DNA from: Apostichopus japonicus
Lineage: Eukaryota; Echinodermata; Holothuroidea; Aspidochirotida; Stichopodidae
Direction of reading: 5' to 3'
Length of the DNA stretch: 64,000 nt
Assembly (NCBI RefSeq): GCF_037975245.1
Contig: NC_092570.1
Location: forward strand, 18,081,918-18,145,917
Within the stretch, counting starts at the first letter, position 1, and each line of letters begins with the position of its first letter. The notes beneath the pieces are model-generated. The model was given only the letters and a program-made list of their open reading frames with translations. It had not been told where the DNA came from and did no database searches. Below, in pieces: positions 34,994 through 49,097 of the stretch. The translations under genes were made by a program, and so were the position numbers.

Positions 34994-37900
34994 ATTATTG
35001 CCTGAGTGGAGAAAAGACTCTAGGTTTGTTACTGAGGCCTACTTCTAATACTGTATAAATGTACATATTATATAAACTACTTTCATCAACTACATCAGTG
35101 TAATCTCATTACAGTAACGGCTTCACAGAAAAAAAATATTAGAAGAAGGAAAATAAAGATGTCACCTCATTTGTATTATAAAGATTGTATGCATGTTACT
35201 TTGTTGAACACAAACGCCTTGAACAGTTTAAAGCTAAAAAATGCATTTGTTTGACAGAAAGCAAAGAGATCTAGAATTAAGTATTAAATTAGGTCTTATT
35301 GTGCAGTACGTGCTGCAAAATGAGTTTTGGTGAGAATTAAAGTAATGCGTTGTAAATGTGGTTATATCCAGGGTTTTAAATAATTGACAGCATACTGTAC
35401 ATTTGAAGAATTTTGTGCTGTTTAAAGATGGATGCAGAAAAACTATAATGCTTATGATCTTCTGCCTTTATACCGTTCCTCCAATCCTCCATCCAACACA
35501 GTAATTCCAATACATTGAATATTAAAACCATACACTATATGTGTAGTGCTAGTAGCTTCCCTTCCCTTTAAGATACAATTGCAATAAACATTACAGTTAC
35601 AACGTTCTTGTTTGAAGCCAGTTCATTCCCATTTGTATTACTAACTTTTAGCTTTATTCATCTGAAGTGATCATATATACTCTTAAGTCTGTTTTAATGA
35701 ATGTATAAATGTAATAAGCTATCCATTAAGTTTGACAGAAACCTTACTTTTATTATATATAAATATTTAAGTTATATTCCTGAATTAAAACTTGTCATAA
35801 GTTGATAAAATACTATCGATATTCAAGTACTCCCATTGTAAACAATGTGAATTTTGAAAATGTCAGGGAATTTCCCCATTCCACAAGAATTTATTCCTGA
35901 TGAAAAACAAACAAGCTCCAATCCATAGCCTGAATTAATTAAGTCTTTTCTGTCAACATTTATTGACGCCTTTGTCCTTTCATAAGTCTCATTAGGGAAC
36001 TTGTTTTCCCCTATGGTGTAATGGAACTTAACTATGAATAAAGATTTTGTGGTTTGCATAAGTTCACGCCCCTCTTTGGGGAAATGTCCAAGACATTGTA
36101 ACGGACCGATCCTTGGGGATGTAAAAATCAGTGGGCAAGTACATTCATGATAGGCATAAACGGACTCTGAGGCATGTATGCACGCGAGGAAAATATTAAT
36201 TTCGAACGACTTGGCCAAGACTATACCACTCCTAACTATTGTGGTCAGCCACAGAGATTTCACACATATTGAATGTCATATCTCATCAAGATGTCTGATG
36301 CAAGAGTATTACATTGAAAGTGATTGTTAACACTGGCGAGGTAGCATTTCATGATTTCCACATAGAGCAGATTGAAGCTGCTAAATTTAACCCTTTGAAA
36401 TCTAAAACACACATAACATTAAGTATTTCATTCATTCATTAAAAAATCGCTTTGTTTGGAAAAAAATTGGACTTTATTGGAGTGTGCTTAAAGCCAGGAA
36501 TGGATGCAACATCTGTGTTTTTGGATAATATTGAGGGGGTGGGAGAAGAGGGAGGGGGATGATACTGTGTAACAGTGATAGCAGAAGGTCTAACTCCATG
36601 AGTGGGTTAAAAGAACAGTATTGTCTTGAAATTAGATTGTTGAATGCTAATTTTAACAATGTTTAACCCTTGATTGATCGACATCTGTCACAGCTGTACA
36701 TCGTTGTATAGTTATATCATGAATGTGTATGATGAGTATACTAGTGTTCAGTGCTTCAGTTATTCTGTTGAATCATTCAATTGTATGTACATGTATGTAA
36801 ACATAAGAACTCACCCTTCTGGTTGATCATAACAACAGATCATGACATCAGTTCTGAGAAGAACCTCAGGTCGCAAGCTAAATCCATCTCAACCTCTATC
36901 AAATAGAATTTTGCAACCATACCTTAGGGAGAATCTTAAAATTCAAATTTGGAAATAGAAACTTGTCTGCTTCATATATCGAATTTTTTGATGCTGGAAA
37001 GAACGACATAATGAAAAATTTCAGCCGAGAAATGTTTTGCCAAGTGAAGGATTTCAGACGAAAATCTCCTCTTGAAGGATGGAATTAAATTTGTAAAGGT
37101 TCCGTAAATCATAATTTCCTGTCAGTTGTCTGGAAGGAATATGATCACGTAAAAACCTGCTTAAATCTTTAATACAAGGACGTTTGGAGACATTATTGGT
37201 GTTTTCTGCAATATTCTCCACTATTTTTATTTATATATTTATTTGATTTTATTTTGTTTAGTCAAGTAAGCAAACTCGTATTCCTTTCTGCAACCCCTTA
37301 TGATATTGTTTGATGCTCTGACAATTAAGGAATCTGTCTTTCTTTTTTAATACAAACAGTGTTTTTCTGGCATTTCTGTAAAATAACCAAAATAATGATG
37401 GTGAACATGTAAGAGTAAATTTTCAGCTGCAATGTGTTTTAAATTTCAAGACTCGTCTCATAGATTGAAGACTGTGTAGCTGATCTTGGAATGAAATTAA
37501 CACTGAATTCAAAGCAATGTATTTAAAGGGATGGTCTAGAGGCTGCATTTGATTTCATGAAAAGTTCGGAAAATTTCTGCATCTGTACGTTAAAACATCA
37601 AGTTGCATGTTATTGACAGCTAGGCAACCATTCTAAATGTATTCAAGGTTAAATCAGCAAGAAAGATTGTTATAGAAAAATAAAATTTATAAAGAACATT
37701 TGTCATTATGACATCACTGCCAACAGAATATCCCTTTAAATCTCTGATACATGCTGGGTTGGAAAATGAAAGTTGATCCTTGTGCTTGCTGGAATAGTTC
37801 TAGTAAACTAAAGTGGTCGTGTGTGAATGACACTGAGGGAGAATTATTTTGTTATCGTTTAAAGCATCACGTCCGTAATCCTTGTCTAATAATCTCCTTC

Positions 37901-38272
37901 GGTTGATACCAAAACCTACAGTTCAATATGTCCTTGGCCCACTGCCTTAATGGAAAATGGTTGTGAGGATGCATTTTATTTAAAAACCATCTCATTTTTC
38001 ACAATATTGATTTCTTAGGATGTTTTAGTGGTCAGGTTACTTTTCTCTGTGGTTTGTAGGCATGTTGGCAAAATACTGTACATGTTGTTGGGAACTCAGC
38101 TTAACTGATACAAAGTACAATCCATATGATGCTTGATTCTTCTGTTAAATTAATTTAAAGAGGTAGTATCTTCCTGAAGATCACTCTTCATTACTTTGCA
38201 TATATATATAGCTGAGATATTCAAGTGGAAATTGTCAGGATTGATTTCACTCATTTATAAAACAAGGTTGGA
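34994..38272. other. non-coding stretch with one 146-codon open frame
   Basis: The frame at 35823-36263 (minus) is the longest in this region outside transposons but shows no recognised domain, signal or splice structure; chance is a fair explanation. Nothing else supported. Confidence 0.4.
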
Positions 38273-38490
38273 ATATGGAGTGGTATAGGCTGTATGGAGT
38301 GGTATATGTGAGTGGAATATGTGGAATGGTGTGCGTGGAATGGTATATGTGGAATGGTATATGTTTGGAGTGGCATATATGGAGTGGAATTAAGATTTGG
38401 AATGGTATGTTGAATGATTAGGCCTACAGTATGTGGATTTGTATATTTGTGGAATGGTATGACATGGAGTTGCATATGGAGTGGTTCCAT
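38273..38490. repeat. degenerate minisatellite, ggaatggtatatg core
   Basis: Ten or more imperfect units related to tatggagtggtatatgtgga at irregular 14-22-bp spacing. Confidence 0.75.
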
Positions 38491-39159
38491 GACTGGATCC
38501 ATCCCTGGGATCATTGCTACATGTCTGAATTGCTCAAAAACCCCTTTTTAAATAGGGAATTTGGATTATTTGCATGTTTGTCTCATAATGCAATGTGTCA
38601 ATAATCTCTCACTACCATCCCCACTCACCCACTGTGTGATATTCAAGACTTTATATATATCAAGGGGCACTTATGAGAAAGAAATTAGCAGAGTACAGTA
38701 TATAGATCTATGTAACTAACCCCATCTGTAGAATTGCTGTTGTTCATCTACACAGAAAACAGAGCTTCAATATCATCCAAGGTTAACAAACTGATAACCC
38801 TTAGGGAATAGCAATGAAAAATAAATTTCATTTTCTGTAGGTTGACCTAAGTTTAATCATATATTTCAATTTACAGTTTCCAGTGACATTGAGATTACTG
38901 TACATAAAGTATGATATATGTGAGATTTGTGCGGTGTGAAATCAACTAACTGTTGTACATCTGCGGGCCATTTGCTTGAAATCATGTTTATGCCGGAAAG
39001 AATTACATTAGATGCGCTAAATCGGAAGGATCAATAACAATCTAATCACTGGTCATGCTCTCACATAGCAACCAGAGGGAGGATGGTGGAACATATGTCG
39101 GAATTGGACACAGAACTAGAGCAGTCTTCTAATTTGCGACTGTCGAACAGTAGTTGTTA
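38491..39159. other. non-coding stretch
   Basis: Nothing recognised on either strand. Confidence 0.45.
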
Positions 39160-39445
39160 TCAACAACAGGATCTGGGACAACATATTATGAGACAGAAAG
39201 ATGCACCCGAGGGATTGTGAGTTTGAAACAAACTTAAGACACACCTGAGGGACAGGATGAGACACAGCCTAAGACAGTACACCTGAGGCAATAGATTATA
39301 TGAGACAAACTTGAAGTATGACTCACCCAGGACAGGATGAGACAGACCTACGACACACCTGAAGCAGATCTGCAAGGTCTACCCAAGGGTTTATTGGGGG
39401 GGGGGGAGAGATTTCGATACAAATCCAAGATAAACCTGAGGGAGC
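39160..39445. repeat. degenerate repeat with cacacctgagg and gacaggatgagac words
   Basis: Words cacacctgaggg, gacaggatgagac and gagacaaacttgaag recur with irregular spacing of 20-60 bp. A 10-G run interrupts it near 39397. Confidence 0.6.
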
Positions 39446-42400
39446 AGAAGAAAGAATACCTCAAGTATAAAAAATGTGATATGTTCAGACCAGCATAGAA
39501 TGTTTGGATTTTCAGATTTGCATGTTTGATTTACAATATACCACAACTTTAAACAAGAGGAACTTTTATTGCTGTAGCTAATGGTTTATGTTAGTTGAGC
39601 ACTTATTAATTGTTATGTTAAGCAGTATCTTAGAGATTCACCAGAAAGAAAGAAATATTTAGGTTTTCTAATTTATGATGGCAGTAACCAATGGTGGCAG
39701 TGCAGGCTGCATGTTCATGAAAGTTATGTTACGTTTTATTTCCCCCTCTCCCTCACCAGGTATGGTTGACCCATACAAAAAGAAGTTCATTGTATTTGAC
39801 TTTCTTATTGAGAAGCTACGTTTTAGGTTTGAGAGGACAGTACTTAGTCAGATCAGTTTCATTGGTCTGTGATGGTAGTATGCACAAAAATTAATGGGAG
39901 GCAGGCACCCTCCATCACCTCCCCAGTTTTGGGAGCCCTGGGTTTGGCTACTAGTACTACTGGAAAATAGCCTCCTAAGCTTTTCTGTGCACTTTGCCCA
40001 TTGACTGTTATTTGTTTAACAGATTTCCAGCTTTAAAGCACATGTCTGTTGTTTGCTAAATCATTAAAACAACATCAACTTACCAAAACTGCTGTTACAG
40101 TGCAGTTAATTACAGTCACTGAATAGCATATTCAAACAAAAGAAATTTAACCCTCTCCTTTAAAGAATTTAATATGAACTCCTCTGTTCCACCACCATTT
40201 TCCACTCTTATGGCCTTTAGAATCAGTGCAAATAATTTTTTTGTTTCAAATATTTTTTCCAGTACAAATTACACACACACTTGTATTAAATTTATATGAA
40301 TACTAGTATGTATATGTTCTATATCTCAATGGCAATGCTAATACTACATTTGCATTAACTTCTCCTGTGTATAGTGTAGCTGTATTCCTCACACAATATA
40401 TATCCTTCTATGAAAACATTTGGACAAAAAGCTGTCCAAACAGCCCAAGAGATCGACACAAAGATGTTGTACTGTGTTAATAGCATGATGAGGCTTGTAG
40501 TGATGCGTCATGCTCTCTATGTACTGTAGACATCATTAAATTACAGGATCTAATTTGAAACTGTCTGTCCATCTGCTGTCACAGAATATCATATTTTTTT
40601 AACAATTAGTTTTCATTCTGACACAGAAAATCTAGGTCAATTTATCGAATTTCAGTTTTGGGAAAAACATCCTTAAAATAGAACCAAGCACTACCATCAA
40701 GAATGTATATATATGCTTGGTTCTTAATTCCTGTTAAACACAGTGTGGCAAAAGAATTTTCAAAAAGAAGGGGAAAAAAGTGAAGATATATTCTGAAAAA
40801 TTGTTAGCAATATTCTGTTGATTGCATCGTATATAGCCATATACATACACGGTTCCCATGATTTACAAAAACCTATTTTGAATAATTTCCTTCTTGAAAG
40901 AAATTGCCATGTACTCTTAATTTGGTCTTGTTGTCACAGCCAAAATGTTAGCTGCCTGTAAAATGATAAATCAATGAAACTTTGTGTTACCGCCTATAGT
41001 GCTGTCGTATCCACCAGGAGTTGTAGCTGTGTACTGTACTCTGTTCATAGTACAAATGCAACTGAACAAATTTTGCTCATGGATTGTTATTGTTTTAGCT
41101 ACTATTGTAAAAAGTGTTATTAGAGACACCGTGAATGCACACCTTCGTCCAAACTGTGTGGGTTACCATCGATTTGGCTTTTATAACGTTGTGGAAAGTT
41201 AATTTGATCAACTTGAACATTCTTTAGACTTCATATAAATTGGAAAGGAATAGTGGAAGAGGACAGACAATACATGTATGTATCATAAAACTCTTAATAT
41301 GCCAGATGTACACAAATTTGCTAGATATGCATCCAGTTTTGGTTACAATGACTGTTTACCTCGACCCCTTTAAAGACTTAATAAGAACTTGAATAGCTTT
41401 TAAGTGAGACTTAATAATGGTTAGAAATAATTCTTGAGGATCTAAAGCAACATGTTTCATATTTCTAATTGGAGAGAAGAATGATATGAAACTTATGATA
41501 ATAATCAATTGGTGACTATAAAATTTATCTATAACTGGCTCCGTCTTTGCAGCCATTAAGTAGGTACTACCTGGTATACTGTGTAAATCACAAATCATAT
41601 CCCTGTTTCAATTAGATACAACCCAGGAATCAACAGTGATAATATTTGAAAAAAAGAAATATGTATAAATCAGGAATTGAAACTTGGCTGAGAATTTACA
41701 AATTTATAAGAACAATTGACAATTCTATTGACATTTTCTTTCCTTCCAGTGCCAGAATTTTTGTGAAAATTGTAGTTTATCAGCAATTTCTATATTAGAT
41801 CACTGCCCAATTCTGTCGACCTTAACAATGCACTTTTGTAGTTAGAAGTCTTGTGACTCTTGTCATCTTTCAGTTAAAAAACTACAGGGTAAAACTCAAC
41901 ATGAAGAAATTCTGAATAAAATTGTCATTACTTACTGGATAAGCAAAGTAATCAAGGCCGACACACAGTCAAGTTAAATAAAGGTTTAAATTGGAATCTG
42001 TGAATTGTGAAAACTTTTCAGTGACAACAATTTATTCTGTTGGTAAGGTCGAAATTAAAGCAACAGTAATCATTAAGTATAATACTGTAGCTGACATCTA
42101 TAGCATCTCCTTTAGGTACAAATGATTAAATACAGAAGATTAAATGCACTTATTCAAAATAATTTATAAATTTCCATTCATTAGAGACAATCAATAAATA
42201 TCCAGTGCATTTGTTAAGGACAATCTTTAATTATCCAGTGCTTATTTCGGTTCATTAGTTTGTACTGTATAGTTATAATTTCTTCATCTGATAGATTTCA
42301 GCTGTCATCAAAGAACTCTTCTTTTTCTCTCTTTTGGCTGTTTTCTTTTGGCTAAAAATAGTTTGAGCTTTCAACGAAGTACTTGATTTATGAATTTCAC

Positions 42401-42674
42401 AGGAACACTTTTTAACCAAGTTAAAGTTTGTCAAAAGCAAAAACATTCTACTCTCTTGTAACATGATAATTTGTTAGTAGTTTTCTATTTTAAAACACTC
42501 TTTTGGCATCTTTTCATTTTAAAAATACTAAAAAATGGCTACGGTACATTGGATATTCATATCATTTTCAGCTAATAAGTAAACATTAATTGGAATGAAA
42601 TTATGACATGGAAGAAAAATTCAGATGCAAACTTTTGCATGATGTAATCTAACACTAGATCTGGATCAAAGCAT
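39446..42674. other. non-coding stretch
   Basis: No exon confidently supported. A possible acceptor at 39758 precedes a short open stretch (VDPYKKKFIVFDFLIEKLRF) that lacks a convincing donor. Otherwise AT-rich without structure. Confidence 0.4.
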
Positions 42675-42908
42675 TTAATGTACTAATATAATGAATTTGA
42701 AAGTGTCTTTGTTTTAAATTTAGGAGAAACTATTTTGAATTTTCTTCTTAATAAATTGTTAGTGTCCTCCCTTCTCTCTTGGTCTAAATTAAAGTTTTTA
42801 ATTTACTGATATAATGAACTCTTCAAGCGTGTCCTTGTTTTCAAGTTAGTTGAAACTAATTTGATTTTCCTTCATTAAGCCGTTAGTGTTCTCCATTCCC
42901 TCTCGGTC
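42675..42908. repeat. two-copy tandem duplication, about 123-bp period
   Basis: tactratataatgaa occurs at 42681 and 42804, each followed at matching distance by gtgtctttgtttt / gtgtccttgtttt and by gttagtgtcctcc / gttagtgttctcc with ctctyggtct. The copies are moderately diverged. Confidence 0.7.
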
Positions 42909-44668
42909 TTAATGACACGGCTAAAAATATATGTAACTTACGCAGCTTCTTGACATATTTTCTTTCAGTTGCTGTTAATTCTTAGGAAATAAGAGATTTA
43001 TTTGGAGAGCTAGATATATATTTATTTCTTCAGTTATCGTGTAAGTGCAATATGTTATAAGAGTGGGAGTTTTGGTTTCTTTATATGTGTCAGTTCATAG
43101 ATAGTCACTGTGACTTGAGTGATTGTAAGAAATTTTAGACGACTTGAACTTGCACAGCAGGAAGTATATTCTGGAAATATGATCACAGTCTGTTTGGCAA
43201 TGATTGGAACATCTCTGTTCTATCAGGTATTAAAAATCTGATGAAGGTGTTTTGGGTGTTGATGAATGAGGTAGTCTGAAATGTTTGCATAAGGAAAACA
43301 GTACCTTTGTCTATAGTGTAGCCAGTCTTTGTGTTCAGTAATCACAACAGCCTGTTGTAGATCTATCCTATCTACTGTACTTTTGTTTTGAAGGTTTCGA
43401 ATATGAATATGCATAGATCCCAGGACAATCACCAATCACTGCCATTGACCAATAATATGCAGCCTATCATGTGTCTCCCTGCATTGTGTACTGCACTCCC
43501 ATCCTGATTTAATGCATATTAAAGTTGTTTCAACCAATGGCAAGTTTGTCATTGGAAACAGTTTCAATAATTGGAAGGCCCATTTTGGATTACTTCCTGA
43601 TTCCCTATTAGTCAACCCAATTACAAAATTGATCTATTGATTTAACATGTCGTATATTAACTATATATAACTATTATGTGCATCAGATTTTTGACAGCTC
43701 ACTCACTCTCTTTACCCCTCTCTCCCATGCCCTCTCGTCAGCCCTCTCTCCCATGCACTCTCTCCCAACCCTATCTCTCATGATAGTCTCATTCCCTCTG
43801 CCCATTGATAGTTTGCAGATGCATGTAAAATAATCCTAGTTTTTGTTTTAGTCTGCAGAACAACATAACCATAATGATAAAAGTAAACATTAATCTCATA
43901 TCACCAAGTGCTATTGTTTTTTAAGGTGGAGTCCAAAGCTAGTGCAAAGTACACAAAAATAATGTCTAATTGCAATTCAAAGTTCATCATATAATCATCA
44001 CTCCGTATTATCTCTGTTGAACGTTTCCTGCACACATCAGTGAACTAATACCTGGATAGTATTCTAGTAAAAGAATAGGAACAATACATCCAGGTCAGGA
44101 TTCAGAGACTACATCATTAATTGGCTTATATTTTAATACTTGAAAATGAAAAATTAATAAAGATCTGTATGAAATTGAGCTTGCCTAAGGGACGAATTTG
44201 AGCACATCGCACCTTGATTTATGCACACTCACAACTGAATATGGCACAACGGCGATAATGATCATCAAAACAAATGATTATATCTGCAGCACATTCAACA
44301 TGTTTGATTGGGTAAAGTGAGAATTCTTTCCTGGTACAGTACACACAAAAACTTGATCTCCGAAAACTGCACAAAAACAGAAAAACATCTGGGCAAGAGA
44401 TTCACCATATATGGGAGCATTAGGTTAAACTGAGTTTGATGGACAAATTTGTATCAGATTACTTAAACCTATGAGAACTAATCAAAACCAGTAAAAAATT
44501 TGACTTGATTAGGTAATGACCATGTTGGCTAGCAAGTAATGACTTTTTTTCATTCTTAGAATTTGGTCACCCAGATGCTTTTATATATAACTGTAATATA
44601 AATTATATGCTAAAGCTGAAGTGGTCTGTTTTGCTCAGGGAATCTTTGAACAATTCAAAATATTCCAA
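42909..44668. other. non-coding stretch with a CT-rich patch
   Basis: Repeats of ccctctctcccatgc-like words near 43715-43790; nothing else recognised. Confidence 0.45.
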
Positions 44669-44676
44669 TGAGCACC

Positions 44677-45722
44677 CAGGGCTGGAAAACCTTGCGAACC
44701 TGCCGAATCAGGTTCGCGGGAAATCCGCGATGCTCGCGGGAAATCCAGCCTGGCTGGAGTAAAAAAAAACGGGGAAAAGAAAATGGGACGAACCTTTAAA
44801 AAAACACGAAGGAGCCAAAAAGTACATCTGTAAAAACAATAAGGAAAATTTCAGAAGAAAAGCTTCAGAAACAAAAGAAAAATGTCCAGAGAGCGTGCTC
44901 GCAATTTTAGTCACAATAGCCTGTAACGAGTAATGATGTGACCCCAACCCACTCACAAAGGGAAATGTCACACGGACACACACGGCCCAGCGCGGGTAGG
45001 TTGCTGTAATAAATCAGCCTCGCGGGAAATGTTTTGAACAATATTGCCATTCCACATTTTTTATACTTATATTTTATGTAAGTTAGTAAACGTTTTCTTT
45101 CGTATGAATGTTAACAAACAGGTGTAAGACAGGGGATGAGCGCGCAGTTGTTTGGTAAGGTACAGTATATACCTGGGAAAATTCTCAGCACATGTACAGT
45201 AAGTAGCCCACCGTAGTATATAAGTAGGGACCGTACTGCAGTTGTAAACTGATGTACGTATAGTGTGCGATATTCATTGTTAGGCAGTCTATAAACGGGG
45301 CTTTGCCGAACGTTGTTTGTTTCATAATATCGGAAGTTCTGTAAGTTAAACTTTTTCAAGATTGTAAGGCAGATTAAATCTTTTTTCATTTTATAGCATA
45401 ATATAGCTACTGTAACTTGTCATTTTCAAATTTTCATCAGCTTTGTGACAATTTAAATTCAAGAAGTTGTCAGTATTTTGCATCCTCAACTGCAGGTTTT
45501 TTATCGCCAGCCACGCAAAAATACCAAAATTTTCTGGGGTCTTTGCCCCCTCAACCCCACAAGGGGTTCCACCCCTTGACCCTACCAGGCCCCTAGGGCG
45601 GGCCCCTGGATCCCACGCCTTTATGCTCGCACGCTACGCATGCTCGGCGTGTTCGCTGCGTGAACACCGGCGGGAAATCGGAAGTGTGTTCGCGGGAAAT
45701 TGAACAAGGTTTTCCAACACTG
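44677..45722. mobile_element. hAT-type non-autonomous element, 1046 bp
   Basis: Perfect 8-bp target duplication tgagcacc (44669-44676 and 45723-45730). Termini are cagggctggaaaaccttg and, inverted from the right, cagtgttggaaaaccttg: 18 bp with two mismatches. The word gcgggaaat recurs near both ends (five or so times), probably subterminal transposase-binding repeats. The interior has no recognised coding domain; GC-rich sequence near 45540-45670 contrasts with an AT-rich centre. The structure is clear; the autonomous partner is unknown. Confidence 0.88.
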
Positions 45723-45730
45723 TGAGCACC

Positions 45731-47769
45731 TTTGTCGTGAGATTTTAGATGTATTAATAGTTTGACTATATTATTATATTATATTATATTATTATGTAAT
45801 GATTAAATCAATGCAAAAATGTTGCTGTAGAAACCTTTTAGAATTAGCAGAGAGTAACACATTTGTATTCTGAAAAATGTCTCACTTGATTTGAGTAAAT
45901 TTTTAACTCCAGTTGACTGGATGCTTTTTAGCACATTGATCAGACACTCCAATCTGGAGAATTACAAGACTAAGCAAAAAGTATATTGTGAAGTTAAAAG
46001 TTATTTCCTTCTTACATTTTGACATTCTTGATTGTGGAAATGAGAAGGAAGGACTGTGGAGCTTGTAAAATGCTGTTCTGAGAAAAACCTGATAGACGTA
46101 AAGAAGACAATAAATTCTATGAAATGTTTATCATTTCTGTGACAGTTTAAAGTCGCTATTTTTATTGTATTCATAACCATGTTTTCACATAGACAGACAG
46201 ACACAATGGTAAACAATGCAATATTCACATAATTTTGACATGATTTCTCTTTTTTTCTTTACTTTTATTATTCCTTTAATGACACTTTCAACAGTATAAC
46301 ATCAACTGGAACATTATGCAATTGACCAACTGGAAAGCACGTAAAACAAACCAATAACTCTACTTTTGCGATACAACCTTTTTCTAAATTTTGTAGCCAT
46401 AAATTTGCATGATCTGAGCAATTAAGCCCACATTGCATAACTTACATAATAAGCAAAGTGGGCAATGAATATTCAACACTTGTATGATATGTTTGTCATT
46501 TGTACAGTATTCAACATAAACATTGTACAAAGCACAATGTCACAATAGGTACCTCTTTGATTATATTTTGAATATGCAAATGAGCTATAAATATACATAT
46601 AATTGGAGATCTAATTTGCTTCTAAAAGTCATCCTTTTTTTTCTTAGAGCTGTTTGCACAACATCAAGTAAAACTGAAAAAGATGCAAATACATATCGAT
46701 TTGTCTTCATTTCCGTAGAGAAACCTTTATGCGATGACTATGTCCTATTGAATACAGTGGTAGAAGTATCTCATTATTCCAGACTCTGATTACAGACACT
46801 AAGCTTGTGATGATAGGTTTGCGTGTGTAAATATCCTACTTCAACCTTCAAGCCGCAATCTGTTTAGAGTACAGTAGGAAATCTCGTAATGGCCAAAACA
46901 ACGGGTTTCTTTTGAATCTAGTTTATTCACAAAATGCTTACATTTTGTTAACTTTTCCAATGTCAACAAATCTCAATTCACTCCATTGATTAGTCTCCTC
47001 TGCTCACTTGTTTCTCAGTTTATTACCACTTAAAAGGCTTGGTCACTCAAGTGGAATAGATCTGCTCTGCAAATAACTGGCTAACCTCATTTCTTTGGGT
47101 TTTCTTCAAATAATAAAGAATTAGAAGACAATATTGAATCAGAGCAAACTGCTATAATGGAGGAAATGATGTTTATTCTATGGCTGTGGTCTTGTTGATG
47201 TTTACATTCTTTTCTTATATGAGTTCTGTTGGAACTTTAAAAAGAATGGAAATAAAAATCGTGGATAGTTTCCTCGACCCTGATGTGTAGTTAATTGTGG
47301 GCAGTTAGAGACCATGGAATGATATATTAGGAATATACTGAGAGAGAAGCTAATGTTACATGTAACTACTGTATATATACCTTTGAGGTAAGTGCAAAAC
47401 AAGGTGAGATTTGGGGTGCTTTTACACTAGTTTTTTGGCCTTGTTCATATTTAAAAGGCATAGCTGGTGGTATTTCAACATCATATCCGTTCAAACCAAT
47501 GTTTACATTGAAAATTTACACTTGTACCTTTCCATTGATGTAAATGGGAAATGGTATTATTTTCTTTTGGGACTCGGTAAAACTTGATCAAACGTAGCAC
47601 TTTTGGACAAGGAATTTGCTCTTTTCACAGAAATTCCTTAGCGCTCACGTGACTGCAGGTCACCTATGACGTATGTGCCAAGTCAGTTGAGGAAATATTT
47701 GGATCAAGCTATTCACCTCAGCACTAACACTACGATGATACGACACCCTATCATACTGTTCAAATCAAA
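45731..47769. other. non-coding stretch
   Basis: A short TATTATATTA-type simple repeat at about 45770-45800. Just before 47770 there is a cacgtgac E-box and a tgacgta word (47646-47673) that may belong to a promoter for the following fragment. No other gene supported. Confidence 0.4.
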
Positions 47770-47877
47770 ATGCCAACGAATTGCGTGGTAGGAGGTTGCA
47801 GAAACACTTCTCAAATCCGAAATTTAAGTTTCCTTTCATTTCCCAGTCATCAAACCGACATAAACATCGCAGACTTT
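47770..47877 (+). CDS. possible THAP-domain first exon or fragment
   Basis: ATG 47770 opens MPTNCVVGGCRNTSQI then RNLSFLSFP, resembling the start of a THAP zinc finger (CxxxxC near the N-terminus, then SFHxFP). A GTAAGT donor follows at 47878. After FPS the frame does not continue with the usual R-x-x-W; a one-base shift gives SSNRHKHRRLL, which fits slightly better and may mean a frameshift. No second exon with the Cys-His half was found. It could be a domesticated transposase relic, a real first exon, or chance. Confidence 0.3.
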
Positions 47878-47889
47878 TGTAAGTAGCAC

Positions 47890-49097
47890 CCGCAAAGACT
47901 TTCTTGCTCCCGGGGTTTCCCCCCTCTGCAGGTGAATATTTGTTCAGTGCACTTGGACACAAACACATATCATAGGCAGTATTGTCTACGCAGAGGCCCT
48001 ATAAAGGTAAAGTCTTCCTAATTTTGATATAAATGCCTAAACTCATTTAATAGCCGCAATTGCCCGTTATTCTAATGTGCATATTCAATTGTTTATCTTC
48101 AGCTGTGATTCTCCCCATAGGTGCAGGAAAAAAAGATTATATTACAAAAAAGTGCACTGTAAAATAGGCCCTGTGTGACTTATAGTTCTCTTTAGCAGAA
48201 CCAATGACACGACACTAGGCAGGGAGCTAACTTAGAGATGCTAACACGTACTGACGATATGAATTGTAGGCATGTATATTTGGTACTGAGACGGTAAAAG
48301 TTTTTGTATTTTATATTTTTGAAAATCGTATATGGAATATGGAATCTATTAGGTGCTCAGTTTTACCGTGGTGTTCCCTTATCACTTGTGTATCTGCTTT
48401 TGTGGAGTTGTGACTTTCTGAAAGCCTTACTTTATGGCAGCGAGACTGAGACATACCTAAAGCTTTATATTTCCTGGATTCGATTAATATTGCATCCACT
48501 GACTGGAAACTAACTGCAAACACGATTAATTGCAGCAACAAATGAAGAAATTCCGGAGATGTTGACATATTTCACAAGGGAGGAATTTCAATTGCGGCAA
48601 GACCTCCATACTGTATCACACAATATGTATACTGGCCTATAATAGCAGCAAATCTTACGAACTATGACCAGAGGTTTAGGTAGTTTTTTTAACCATAATT
48701 TACTTTTTATTGAAAGAAATGCTACCCAAAATGAGTTAACAAATGTGTGAACAATTCTTACAACCATTTCTTTCTCTTGTAGTTGTGTGTTCATTGGAAG
48801 GGTAAAGTTAATGAATGGTTCACTTTCTTAGGAGAAATATGTGGAAAGTCCATTGTTATTGTTTCGCGTTCGCGGTACACTCCGCAGAATGACGTCACAC
48901 GGTGACCTGTACGTTAATGAGCTTTTACGCTTCACGTTTCTGGTCAGTGAGAATCTGCTAACTTTTACATCAAATTTCTCTAAATTACTGTCTCTTTTGA
49001 CTAAACTGGAACCACAGTATTGTTTGTGTACTAAAATACTTCAGTATGAGCCAAAAAATGAGAAGAAATTTTGTTTTGCCTCCAGCTATGCATTTTA
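47890..49097. other. non-coding stretch
   Basis: No further part of the THAP-like sequence or other gene found. Open frames of 69-85 codons without domains. Confidence 0.4.

Noticed and set aside
39758-39850. Internal exon reading VDPYKKKFIVFDFLIEKLRF
   Set aside because: No convincing donor, no partner exons and no recognised family.
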